From: Oreohelix idahoensis
Lineage: Eukaryota > Mollusca > Gastropoda > Stylommatophora > Oreohelicidae
DNA: 64,000 bases
Direction: 5' to 3'
Assembly: GCA_024509875.1 (NCBI GenBank)
Contig: JAMPIV010014832.1
Coordinates: 310,001 to 374,000, forward strand
Numbering within the stretch: position 1 is the stretch's first letter; each line of letters begins with the position of its first letter. The notes beneath the pieces are model-generated. The model saw nothing but the letters and a program-made list of their open reading frames with translations, did not search any database and was not told the origin of the DNA. Made by a program: the position numbers and the translations under genes. Positions 22,248 to 36,535 of the stretch are shown here, piece by piece.

Positions 22248-22459
22248 CAGAGCCGGCTCGCAGGCGGTGCCGGCGCAACGGATGCCGACTTTGGGGGCCG
22301 AAATTGAAAAAACTAAATCCAGAAATTACAGTGCAATCCAACTCAATAGTATAGAATTGATCTTCATAAGAGAAACATCCACTACGGCATGGGTAAGGGT
22401 GAGGGGGCCACCACAACGATACCTTACAACCCCTTGAATAATCCCTAGGGCCGGCTGTG
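22248..22459. mobile_element. Possible MITE with imperfect terminal inverted repeats
   Basis: The left end CAGAGCCGGCTCGCAGG (22248-22264) and the reverse complement of the right end, CACAGCCGGCCCTAGGG (22443-22459), agree at 12 of 17 positions. A 212-bp non-coding interval with GC-rich CAGRGCCGGC-type ends recalls hAT-derived MITEs. The flanking 8-bp words do not match well, so this is tentative. Confidence 0.3.
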
Positions 22460-22539
22460 CCTGCAACAATACATTGATAGGAAGCTATGTACAGAACATG
22501 ACAACACGAGTTCTTCCGTCTGTCCAGTGTTTGGATCCT

Positions 22540-22620
22540 TTTACCTCACTGACACTCTGGGCGCTGGGAGAGACACTTATGTCATGACTCCCAGGTCTCA
22601 TTCTTCTGTTGATTTTGGTT
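22540..22620 (-). repeat. Second copy of the 11.2-kb weak repeat
   Basis: Resembles 11165-11245 (shared blocks AAATCAACAG, TCATGAC and GAGTGTCA on the minus strand). The part with the B-box-like word is absent here. Confidence 0.35.
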
Positions 22621-22794
22621 TTACCCATTCTGCCACCTTGAGGTGGTTGTAAAAGTCATGGTTTTGTTGTGTTTAAACTTAACGTTCTGAATTCAAGAAC
22701 ATTCATTTTCAGCAGTTTCGCCAACATACAAACAATTACAGTTAGATGGGTCTTGATCCGTTATTGAATGTTGTTTAACTATATATATAGTAAC

Positions 22795-25263
<2,469 letters not shown>

Positions 25264-25510
25264 TGCGGCACCGAAAAGTCGTTAAGTTTGTCTGTCTCAT
25301 GTATATAGATGCCGACCACATCACCCCTAGTGTGCCGAAGGTCAAGATAATATGGGCCTAACACCATATTCCCAATATGCCTCAATGGGCGTGTAACGGG
25401 TTCCTTTACCTTACCTATGTATATAGATACAAATATAGCTAGCTTTTTTCAGTTAACATTCTGCCTTCAGAAAACGCTTACCCATAACATTCATATTCAT
25501 GATACACGAA

Positions 25511-25625
25511 GTGTGTGCGCTATGTGCATACGAGACGTGTGCTGCTATGCGTAATGTGTGCTGTGTGCATACGAGACGTATGCTGCTGTGCGTAATGTGT
25601 GCTGTGTGCATACGAGACCTGTGTG
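25511..25625. repeat. Three-copy 41-bp tandem repeat
   Basis: The word GCATACGAGAC recurs at 25526, 25567 and 25608 (period 41), within TG-rich units also sharing TGCTGCTATGCGTAATGTG. No coding role is visible. Confidence 0.8.
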
Positions 25626-28600
25626 AGATGCCGTACGTGTATCCATGTATCACGTTAATATGAGACCTAAGATTAAAGATGAAATACGGAGATTTCTTAT
25701 CCTTTTATTTTAATTGCGTCGCATGTACAACGGAGTAGCAGACAGTGCTTTGGTGTAGTTAGCTAGAAATCGTAATTATGCTGATGTCCGGACAAAATTT
25801 TATTGAAAGGCTTTGTGCGTAAATTGATTACTTTGTCTCGATGCTGTCTCATATTGCCTTGTCGTCTTTCGTGCATTCGTTCTCTTTTTGTTTTCTAGCT
25901 AGGGGAACTGCTCGGCTTCTGGATCATACGAGTGCATCTTGATTAATCGATACTTTAGTGTTTGCGGTTATTCGGTATATCCAAGCATACCAGGTTTTGT
26001 CCCATAGCACGACCTCTGGAGCGTGTCCTTTTGCCTGCTTGTACTCAAAGCTAGAATAAAGACAAGGTGTACTAGGGTGATATGTATGTTACATAGCTGT
26101 CATTAACTGCAGCTCAAACCGAGAACACAAAGGACAGAAAATATATTGTATTGTAGGTCAAAGACCCCACTGACTTTGTTGAGATACATTTGCCTTTCAG
26201 CAGCCTGTGTTGCCTGTGATATTCAACTTGTTCATTCCAAACCACTCAAGTTCTTTCCATGTCTTCACTATTCTTATTATATCTGCCTCCAGTTCTCTTC
26301 GCTATCCCTGCTTTTTTGTTTTTGCCTTAAAATGATAGAACAATTACTTCCTTGTAATACTATTAGCTTCTTCCCTCAGTGTGTGTCTTATCCAGCATCA
26401 ACGGCTATTTCTCACCTCTTGTTATACTGAAAATGACTGGTTCCTTTCATTAGTTACACATTGATGATTTTGTCATTCCATATTAGTTAATTTCTCATTA
26501 AGAATCCATTTATGGAAGTCTGTAATTTTTCGTTTGTTAAATATAATGTATGTAATTAAAATATGTATACTTATTTAATACAAATGGATGAAGTTTAAAG
26601 GTGAACCATTTTATACCGGAATATTTTCCACTAAATGCACTAAACAACGCAAATATGCAAAGACCGAATGTATTAGCTCACCCTATGCTGATACCGATGA
26701 ATGCAAACTAAAACCCATTAGATATTACGATTATGCTTTGAACTTTTATCTTTCGTCTCTCTGACCATTAACTTTGTGATTAATCTCTATCTTCAATAAT
26801 CGATGTGATGTAGCAAGTTAGACTTTTAGGAACATAGTTGGTGGGGGTAATAGGGGAGAGAAAGTAGTTGCGGTGTGGTAGCGCTGTTTTGTGATCCATA
26901 TTCCTGTGGTCCCAGGCCGGATTCTGCAGTGTTCGAAAAGGAAAAAAAAATGAATAATATCCATTCTATCAGGTTGTATATTTTCCGGGTTTCCCGTGCA
27001 TAAAAGCACTATAATAAAATTCCAAACTAGTGCTAGATAGGAAAGATGAATGTCCTGAGTTAACCTAAACTGTCTAGTCATTACTTTCCGTCGTTATCTC
27101 ACAAATAAAACTCAGATTGAGGGAACACCGGCTTCAGAAACGGCTAAAAGTGGTTATCATAAAAACTCGCTAGCACAACTTGGTGAGCAAAAGTGAGTTT
27201 ACTAAAGTAGCAGCGCACTGGACACGTGAGACATATTTTGACATTGGCTACTGCAGTCAAAACAAACTGCCAAATTGGATATACTCCAAACTATAACCAT
27301 GATAACCATAACATGATGCATAGTAACAGTAACAATAGGTAGCAGTCAGTTATAGGCAAAAGATACATCAACAAGCTGGAAAATTCAGATGGCTAACAGA
27401 TCGCCCAACATACAGAATAATAAATAGTCTTGGAAGTTGTACATTTTTAGATAGGTAGAGAGAGATATTTGGTCCCGTCTGAGTAGAGCAGAAGGTGGGG
27501 GGTATATGAGAAAGAAAGGTGTTAGAATAGATTCCACGAGTGAATAGATTAAGGTGAAGATCTGTCTCTGGAATGAGTGGTTTCTCTAGTCCAGCCTATC
27601 CATACGACTATCTTTAGTATAAGACGATCTGTCAAACCTCCCTATAAGTATAATTATAAGTTTACTACTCACACACACACAATTATGTGACAACAAGACA
27701 CACAAACGTGAAAAAAACTATGGTAAATGGATATGGGTCTGACCAACACACAAGTTAAGTTCTTGTTTAGTTTATTAACACTTAAACTTTACAACATCAA
27801 ACATATAGAAATCAATATAATCATGTTTACAGACATAGGAAGATAACCCAATAAGTGCCCTCCTTCCTTGTTGAGAAAAAAAGATCCCAAAAGAAGTTAA
27901 TAACCCAAAAGGTCAAAGCTTAACACTAGGTTATAGAATAGACAGTAAAGAAAAGAACAAAGTTCCTACTTAAGCTATCCAGTAAAATAACAGTATTTGC
28001 AAAGAAAATAAAGGATGGTACAGTTTCCGTAACTAGAAAATATTCACTCTCACTCTGTCATTCGTGGCCACATCAATCACGCCTTACCTAAACTTGGTGT
28101 AACACTCTTGAACGTAAACATCCATGCATATGTATCGTGATGCAGTAGTTTTATCCTCTGAAGTGGGCCCCAGTCTCTCCACAAATAATTAATTTGTATG
28201 ATGGGGGACGCCTAATTTGGTGGTTGTTTATTGGATATGCAATGTCACATCAAATAGTTCATGTAGCAAAAAATAAACCGCGATCTTGTGTTCACAGTAG
28301 ACAGTAGACAGTACTTCCAATAGCTAAAGAAAAACATCTGGTTGCTAAACTGTTAATTAAGATGATGATGATAAATCCTATCGGCTTGCTCTGGGGTGAG
28401 TGCCGATTATGAAACAGCGTATTCTCCTGGATAAAAATCCACTTGGAAAAACGACTGTCAGAAGTCGGGAAAAATGTTATGTATATTGCCACAGCGGGCT
28501 AATAAAATTGAATAAACAATCTGGGTATTTTGTAAGTCCAGTTTAACTCAAATTTACAGTTAAAATGTTAGTTTGTCGCCTTTGCAATTCCTGTTCACAC

Positions 28601-31205
28601 CTGTACTGGGGACGAACGCCAAAGAAAAACGACAACTATTACTCCTTCAGTAACTGAGGAAAGGACCACAATAGAAAACCGCTGGCGGCTGGTTTTGATC
28701 CGGTACTATATTAGGAAGAAAAAGAACATTCAACCAAAATGCCAATATCACGCGTAAGGGTATGATCTTTTATCCTCGACGTCACCTAATTAAATTGAAA
28801 GGCACACTGGTCTTAGCCTATCTTATAGCTCTTCGCGTAGCGAGTACAGGTTGGGTTTTTTGGCATGCCGGCCCCCCCCCCCCCCCCCGGTAAAACAATC
28901 AGCGCACAATGTCAGTTATAATTTAATTATAGCTACGCGTCCTTAACAACTATCGCCTGTCATTACTGGCTATTTGATTGTCGGCGTCTATTGTTTTGAC
29001 ACATGATATTAAACACTAGCGATTTAGAAAATTACACACAATGAAATATAATGCGAATTCTACTCTGTCACTTTATCCGTCACTCATAGCATTATACCTA
29101 GTCAGCTAAACCGTATCTTCTGGTGTAAAAAATGGTTGATGGATTTTTTACATTAAACTGAACAACTGGTTTTAAAAAAATACATACGCGTTTGCTATTT
29201 TACTAGTCTTAACGCTAGGGAATCACAGTGAATTAGAAATGGTAAAACTTTAACACATTTTAACGCACAACTTATTATTGCTAGAAATCAGAATAAATCC
29301 CCACGAAGGCTATTAACGCACTATTCCACATAGGTTCTAGCGTACGCGTTCAGATTATCCAAAATTGTCTGAGACCTGATAACTGACTTGGAGAGAACGC
29401 CGTATATATACAGATTTTGTGTAATATCTCTAAAGGATGTGACAATTCACACCTTCGGCATAGCAGGGAAAATCAAGGAGCTTCGTTTCCGAGATAAAGG
29501 ATTTTACGGTTCGCTCTACTCGCGATGCCGAATGACATCAAAAGACATGGGCCGTGCGAACGGGCCCCTTTTAGATTTCCGTCCGTTTCCGCAGATCAAA
29601 GCATTACGTCCCCTGAAATGCACGGACCTTAAAGGTGGTCGGGAAGTATTATTATCGCCCTTGTATTTCTTCAAGGATCTGGTCTTTTCCACACGTGCGT
29701 CTGTCTGATGACCAATGATTGACAGATCAGCTCGCGTGAGAACTCAGGTAAACAAACCAGGTTCACTCCCCTTGTTAAGACTGCCAGGTGCGAAAGTTGG
29801 TAAACACTCATCAGCGCATGTAAAATAAGAAAAATAGGCGTGGCTTCAAAATATGAGTCAGACAGACAGCGAAATTCGTGGTTTTTGCGTAGCAAAATTA
29901 TAAACACTAAATGGGGAAGCAAAGGTGGTCGGATCACTGTAGGATTACTGAGGCTATATTTACATTATACGTCACAGAAGTAGACTCAAGCGGGGCAACT
30001 TCATGGAACAACGAAAACAGTTAAGATTACACCTTCCATTGGGGCTATTACTACCAAACCCATTCACTCTACCAGGAAGTTCCTTGTGTAGAGGAGACAG
30101 TTTCTCTGAGATAACGAAAATACGACCAGCATTGAGAGCAACCATGCCAAAAAAGAAACAAATACCATAACTATAAAATGTATAAAGGAAACACCCCCCC
30201 CCCCCCCTCTAGCATTGGATTGGTGAGAGGGGGAGGGGGTGCAAAATAATCACAACGTCCAAATTGTCAAGCAGCTTCTAGAGCAAAGGCAGGGGCTTTG
30301 TTAACTTTAGCAGAAGTCCTAATGGCAGAAAATACAACGGGAGACTAGTATTGTTTTATCAAAGATGCACCGACAGTAACAGCATTACTCAGCGTGAAAG
30401 AAACAAAGAGGAACATTATTTGATAGTGACGATGTGTAAATTATTACAATGGATGGGTATGAAAAAAAAATCGAAGAAAGGTGATTTGTCTTACGAGGAC
30501 AAAAGACAAAGAAAATAGCCAACGTTGCGACCACAAGTCCTTCGTCGGGGAAAGGAAAGAAAGTGAGGGCTCAAAAGGACACATAAGAATCTTAATAAAT
30601 ATTAAAAATAATAATAACTGGCTACTTCCTTAAAGGATGCTAATACCTAGCATGCCTGCCGAAGGGAGAGTGCGTCACAAGAAAAGGAAATGGCTGCCAC
30701 TTCCGGATGTAAACAGTACATACTAAGAAGCTAAAAAACGAAACTGAACAAGAAACTAGTCAAACGTAATAATAATGTGTACTAGAGATAGAAGAGGTCA
30801 GAATGAGTTGAAAATGAATAATTAAGTAATTAAAATCAAGACATTTAATAAAATAAAACTATTTTTTTTTTAAATTGATGAGCGACTGAGAAATAGAAAA
30901 ATTGGATAAGAGTGGAAGGGGGTTAAATAGAATAGGAGTGGAAAGGGTCACCACAGACAAAGTAGTGTAGGGTGTTAAGACCACCAGGTTTGAGACACCC
31001 CATACGATGGATGAGCCGTTGCTCAAGCTGGACTCGGCTAGCAGTGTCAGAGGAGCAAGATCTGATCGCAGTGACCTGGATGTTGATGGGTCTCTAGTGG
31101 TCAGGACCATTTAAGTGTATGGCAACTGGTGTGGGTTTTTGCCATTAGATACCCATCCATTGTACTCCACGTCTTATCGCAATTCCCCTCATCTTCCTCG
31201 TAAAT
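25626..31205. other. 5.6 kb anonymous intergenic DNA
   Basis: No supported gene, RNA or mobile element. Contains C runs at 28872-28888 and 30194-30207 and a short (AC)n near 27670. The interval near 30480-30550 has, on the minus strand, a CGACGAAGGAC...GCAACGTT arrangement, discussed as a finding. Some of this may be old, unrecognisable retroelement sequence. Confidence 0.4.
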
Positions 31206-31211
31206 GATAAC

Positions 31212-31255
31212 AGTAGTTCAAGAGTATGTGATACAGTGGAACAGATCTCGTATCA
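31212..31255 (+). pseudogene. LINE RNase H remnant, left half (split by LTR element)
   Basis: The last bases before the outer LTR element read in one frame as VIQW..., the strand before the RNase H His motif. The same frame resumes at 49327 with SIPGNEGADRL. The two halves lie on either side of the TATCA duplication, so the outer element inserted into this LINE. The left extent of the LINE is unclear. Confidence 0.6.
31251..31255. repeat. Left TSD of the outer LTR element
   Basis: TATCA, identical to 49327-49331 after the far LTR. Confidence 0.9.
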
Positions 31256-33539
31256 TGTGGTAAAGTGGGATGATATAAATATTTATAGGGGACTTAGTGT
31301 ACTGACTGAGGTCAGCTGTGAAAGTATCTGTATCTAATAGGTGTAGTGTTTTACAGATAACCTTACTTGCTACCACATTTATTCCTCAGTCAGAATTATT
31401 CTGGAATATTGTGATGACTACGTTGAATGTCTAGGGTTATGTAAATGATGAAGTGTAAGTCACAACAACAACAGACAGATAAACAATTTAATTTATTCCA
31501 CCACACTTGACAACACTGTGACACTCACATACATTTAACACTCTATAAGACTATCTTAAATGAGTCACTGGTAAATTTTCAAATATATATGTATTAATTA
31601 CTTTCACTAATATATATCCTGATTCAACTACAAAGTGAACCAGGAATCACAATCAAATGTAATCACAATTTATATGTACAGAATTTATAAATATGAACCT
31701 TGTAGTGACATATTTTATTAATATTATCCTATGTGTGTCAGTTGTGTAGTAGTACTATGAGGTAATACTGGTTTTGTTTTTCAAGCTATGTTGTTATTTG
31801 TCATCATGACTTCAAGTGTTTGTTTATCTGGGAAATAGTATGGGGGAAAAGATCACAGTTCCTGTCAATTTAAACAAGGTATTGTCCCTCTTTTTTACTA
31901 TAAAGTCAATTTTTGAGGGGACACATAATGTTGAGCTCCTCTGGCCACAGAGGCCCAACTTTCGTGATGGCGGCAGGAAAAGACTCCTCTGCTCGATTGC
32001 TCCCCTGTGTTCTGGAGACACCTCACTGGTCGCTATCTGGACCCAGGAGTATGCTGTCAGCCTCTAGATTCAGCAAAGCTCAGACCAGGTGCTGCTTCAA
32101 TAACATAAGACCACGGTCCCTGAAACAAGAAGGTGGTACCTCCTATTTCAGAACTAATTTATAATCTATTTCCAGACAGAACACAATACATAACAAACAC
32201 TGAGTTCAGAGCGGTAGGCCAATTGCTATCTTCATCTGAAACAATTGACATCAGTATACTCCTCCCTAATGGTTACTACGCCTCTGCAATTCCAGCATTA
32301 TTTCTTTCTAGTCAATAAGATAGGTGTCAGGGTACTGTTTGGCAATTCCATGTAGTTTTACTTTCCTCCGACACCTTCTGTTCAGGTTGGAGCACTATAT
32401 AGGCTTTGCCTCATGTTTGCTACTGAACCACACACATATACAGACATAAATTATCAATTTACATTCAATTTTCATTAAAAATATATCAAATATTTCAAGC
32501 TTACCACAATTCATGGAAATAATACAGAATTACGTTGACTGGCAATGAATAGGCACAAAATCCGACCTGCCACTGTCTCAGGCTTTTATTTAGAAAAATA
32601 TAAGCTGAATCTCAACGCACTGTTGCTTTAGAAAGTTTATTTGAAAATGTGGTGCTGACCTGACGCTCCTAATTGACTATATTGGCGGGTCTAACCAATC
32701 GAGCCATGTTTACACAAGCGTTTGAAAAAAAGTACCCTTCCTTCCGTCTCCCCTAACAACAAAAGATAGTATTTGTAGCCCGACTAATCGTGTTTAGCCT
32801 TACATTTATTGCGCTCCAATCAAATAGGATTTTACATGGGGACCTATTTCCCGTACAATGGTGGTTTCCAAATCTGCCACTGAGCGCTTATGATTTTGGG
32901 GTTGTCTGACACCCTCACTATTTCTTTTGGCTATAATTTGTTAATTCCTAGACTATTTGCGTAACGTTTAACATATTATTTGTCAGCAAGTCCTAAGGAA
33001 CCCAAATATACAAATTTAAGGGAGCTAAGTGGCTGCGTTCAAAATATGTATTTTCTAGGATAGTCGTGTAGTTGTTTTTTTATCACTGTCGATTTGAAAA
33101 AAAAAATTAGTGCTTGTGGCCTTACACGCGTGATGACTTTAATTGTATAGCGAGACGCGTGTTTAGTGTTGCATGCGTTCCTGCTTTCAGCCCTCCCTTC
33201 TCTCTATCCTAATTCCATCTGTCTTTCGTTTATGGTAACGTAATGTATAAAATGACATGAATGGAATTTTAAATATAGGTCAGCTTGCGTATCTCAAGGT
33301 TTTTCTTAGAAATGCAGTACACGTTTTATCGTAGAAAGCGTGTATTGAAGCAGTAGGCTTTTACTATCAACGTGAAACGTTACAATTTTCAGACGAAGTA
33401 GAAAACAAGGGGGGTTTCGAGTACAGTCATTGTGACAGCACTGTTCTTTACCATTCTTCTTTTCTTTTATTGAATTTATTTGTTAGGTTTTACATTTACC
33501 TTTTAATTTTTATATGTGGATTTAGAATGTTTCACGACA
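31256..33539 (-). repeat. 3' LTR of the outer element (2284 bp)
   Basis: Bounded by TGTGGTAAAG and TCACGACA on the plus strand. It pairs with 47048-49326: the two share indels and a deleted block that separate them from the inner pair. A polypurine tract (complement of 33540-33554) precedes it in element orientation. Confidence 0.95.
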
Positions 33540-33554
33540 AATTCTCCCCTCTTA
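33540..33554 (-). other. Polypurine tract of the outer element
   Basis: On the minus strand this reads AAGAGGGGAGAATT immediately before the LTR start TGTCGTGA, the same position and composition as in the related copies. Confidence 0.75.
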
Positions 33555-33606
33555 AAACAGACGTTATATGTCACTCTATAATTCTATATACACATAGAGA
33601 AATTTA

Positions 33607-34077
33607 TTATCCTTCCTGGGGCTTAGGGTGATTCTCATCACACGGATGGCGGCTTAAAAAATCCGCTCCCAGATTTGTTTTTCCACTTATATACTCTATG
33701 CTAAACTCAAATGGCTGCATCAATAATGACCAACGGAGTAATCTAGAATTTTCATGTCTAGCCTGCGCTAGAAACGACAAGGGTTTGTGATCCGTTTGCA
33801 ACTTAAATGCCTTCCCATACAGATAAATATTGAATTTCTTTATCGCCCATATTACTGCAAGACATTCCTTTTCGCTAGTTGAGTAATTGGTTTCAGCTTT
33901 ATTCAACTTTCTGCTAGCATATGCCACTGGGCTTAATTCCCCATCCAATGCATCTGATTTCTGTAGCAGAGTTGCACCTAACCCAATATTACTGGCATCC
34001 GTCCTTACTATGAATTCTTGACTTAAGTCAGGTAATTTCAAAATAGGTTTACTTGTGAGCTTTTCCTTCAATTCTTG
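33607..34077 (-). pseudogene. pol: RNase H end of the outer pol
   Basis: Holds the RNase H motifs RTDASNIGLGATLL, SEKECLAVIWAIKKF and QTDHKPLSFL, and ends in DFLSRHPCDEN, then a stop at about 33607. It is the downstream fragment of the same pol whose RT lies at 43068-44090. The inner element entered between them, in the connection region just before RNase H. Confidence 0.92.
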
Positions 34078-34082
34078 GTAAG
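34078..34082. repeat. Left TSD of the inner LTR element
   Basis: GTAAG, identical to 43063-43067. The uninterrupted pol of the inner copy at about 37005-37009 shows the same GTAAG once, which confirms the duplication. Confidence 0.95.
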
Positions 34083-36465
34083 TGTGGTAAAGTGGGATGT
34101 TATAAATTTTTATAGGGACTTAGTGTACTGACTGAGATCAGCTGTGAAGGTATCTGTATCTAATAGGTGTAGTGTTTTACAGATAACCTTACTTGCTACC
34201 ACATTATGCCTCAGTCAGAATTATTCTGGAATATTGTGATGACTACGTTAAATGTCTAGGGTATGTATATGATGAAGAGTAAGTCACAACAACAACAGAC
34301 AGATAAACAATTTAATTTATTCCACCACACTTGACAACACTGTGACACTCACACACATGTACCATTCTATAAGACTATCTTAAATGAGTCACTGGTAAAT
34401 TTTCAAATATCAATATGTATTAAGCACTTTCATTAATATATATGTCCTGATTCAACTACAAAGTGAACCAGGAATCACAATCAATTTTAATTACAATTTA
34501 TATCTACAGGATTTATCAATATGAAACTTGTAGTGACATATTTTATTAATATTATCTTATGTGTGTCAGTTGTGTAGTAGTAATATGAGGTAATACTGGT
34601 TTTGTTTTTTTCAAGCTATGTTGTTATTTGTCATCATGACTTCAAGTGTTTGTTTATCTTGTAAGTAGTATGGGGAAAAGTTCACAGTCCCTATCAATTT
34701 AAACACTGTATTTTCCCTCTGGTTTATTATAAAGTCAGATTTTGAGGGGGGCATAATGTTGAGCTCCACTGGCCACATAGGCTTATCTTTCGTGATGGCG
34801 GCAGGAAAAGACTCCTCTGCTCGATAGCCTCCCTGTGTTCTGGAGACACCTCACTGGTCACTATCTGGACCCAGGAGTATGCTGTCAGGCTCTAGGTTCA
34901 GCAAAGCTCAGACCAGGTGCAGCTCAATAGCTTTAGGACCACGGTCTCTGAAACAAGAAGGTTGTACCTCCTACTTCATAACTAATTTATAATCTATTTA
35001 CAGACTGAACACATTACATAACAAACACTGAGTTCAGAGCGGTAGGCCAACTGTCAGCTTCATCTGAAATAATTTACACCAGTATATTCCTCCCTAATGG
35101 TTACTACGCCTCTGCAATTCCAGCATTATTTCTTTCTAGTCATTAAGATAGGTGTCAGTGTACTGTTTGGCAATTCCATGCAGTTTTACTTTCCTCCGAC
35201 ACCTTCTGTTCAGGTTGGAGCACTATATAGGCTTTACCTCATGTTCGCTACTGAACCACACATATATACAGACATAAATTATCAATTTACATTCAATTTT
35301 CATTAAAAAGATATTGAATATATCAAGCTTACCACAATTCATGGAATAATACACAGTTACGTTGACTGGCAATGAATATAGCACAATTTCGATCTGCCGA
35401 TGTCCCAGGCTTTTATTTAGAAAAATATGCACTGGTGCTCAACGCACTGGTTCTGTAGTAAGTTTATTTGAACATGTGGTGGTGACCTGACGCCTCTGAT
35501 TGACTATATTCGCGGGTCTAACCAATCGTGCCATGTTTACCCAATCGTTTGAAAAAAAGTACTCCTACTCCCGTTTCCCCTGACAACAAAAGATAGTATT
35601 TATAGCCCGACTAATCGTGTTTAGCCTTACATTTATTGCGCTCCAATCAAATCGGATTTAACATGGAGACCCATTTCCGTACCATGGTGGTGTGAAAATC
35701 TGCCACTGAGCGATTCTGATTTTGGTGTTGTCTGACATCCCTCACTATTTCTTTTGGCTATAATTTGGTAATTCCTAGACTATTTGCGTAACGTTTAACA
35801 TCTTCTTTGTCAGCAAGTCCTAAGGAACCCAAATATATATTTTTAATGGGGCTAAGTGGCTGCGTTCAAAATATGCATTTTCTACTACCTCCTGTTCACT
35901 TCGAATACGATGTGGTGTCTGGGTACTGTAATGTTTTCAAACGTAAACCAGTATAATGTCATATTTCCTAATAAGAATTTTGTGAGTTTTTAAAAACTGT
36001 TTATCACTGTCGATTTGAAAAAAAGCTAGTGCTTGTGGCCTTACACGCGTGATGGTAGTAATTGTGTATCGCGAGACTGTGTTAGTATTGCCTGCGTTCC
36101 GGCTTTCAGCCTCTCCCTTTCTTTCTATCTTTAGTCCATCTGTCTTTCGTTTTTTGGTAACGTAGTGTATAAAATGACATGAATGGAATTTTAAATCTAG
36201 GTCAGATTGCGTATCTCAAGGTTTTTCTTAGAAATGGAGTACACATTTTATTGTGTTGGGGAAACGCGTGTATGCTGCAGAAGGCTTTTACTATCAACGT
36301 GAAACGTTACAATTTGCAGACGAAGGAGAAAACAAGGGGGATTTCGAGTACAGTCATTGTGACAGCACTGTTCTTTACCATTCTTCTTTCCTTTTATTGA
36401 AGTTATGTGTTAGGCTTTACATTTACCTGATAATTTATATATGTGGATTAGAATTTCTCACGACA
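34083..36465 (-). repeat. 3' LTR of the inner element (2383 bp)
   Basis: Pairs with 40650-43062. By eye the two differ at roughly 15 bases plus indels, including a G-run length difference and a segment of about 24 bp present only in the other copy near 42569. Confidence 0.95.
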
Positions 36466-36479
36466 AATCCTCCCCACTT
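36466..36479 (-). other. Polypurine tract of the inner element
   Basis: The minus strand reads AAGTGGGGAGGATT directly before TGTCGTGA, the LTR start. Confidence 0.75.
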
Positions 36480-36535
36480 AAAACAGACGTTATATGTCAG
36501 TCTATAATTCTATATACACATAGAGAAATTTATTA

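Larger units (their letters stand above)
21864..22794. other. Unassigned sequence between LTR element and mariner
   Basis: Contains a possible small inverted-repeat element (22248-22459) and the second member of a weak repeat pair (22540-22620). No credible coding region. Confidence 0.4.

Noticed and set aside
34083..36465. Treating the LTRs at 31256 and 34083 as one element's pair
   Set aside because: The TSDs and shared indels pair 31256 with 47048 and 34083 with 40650. The close spacing of the first two is caused by nesting.
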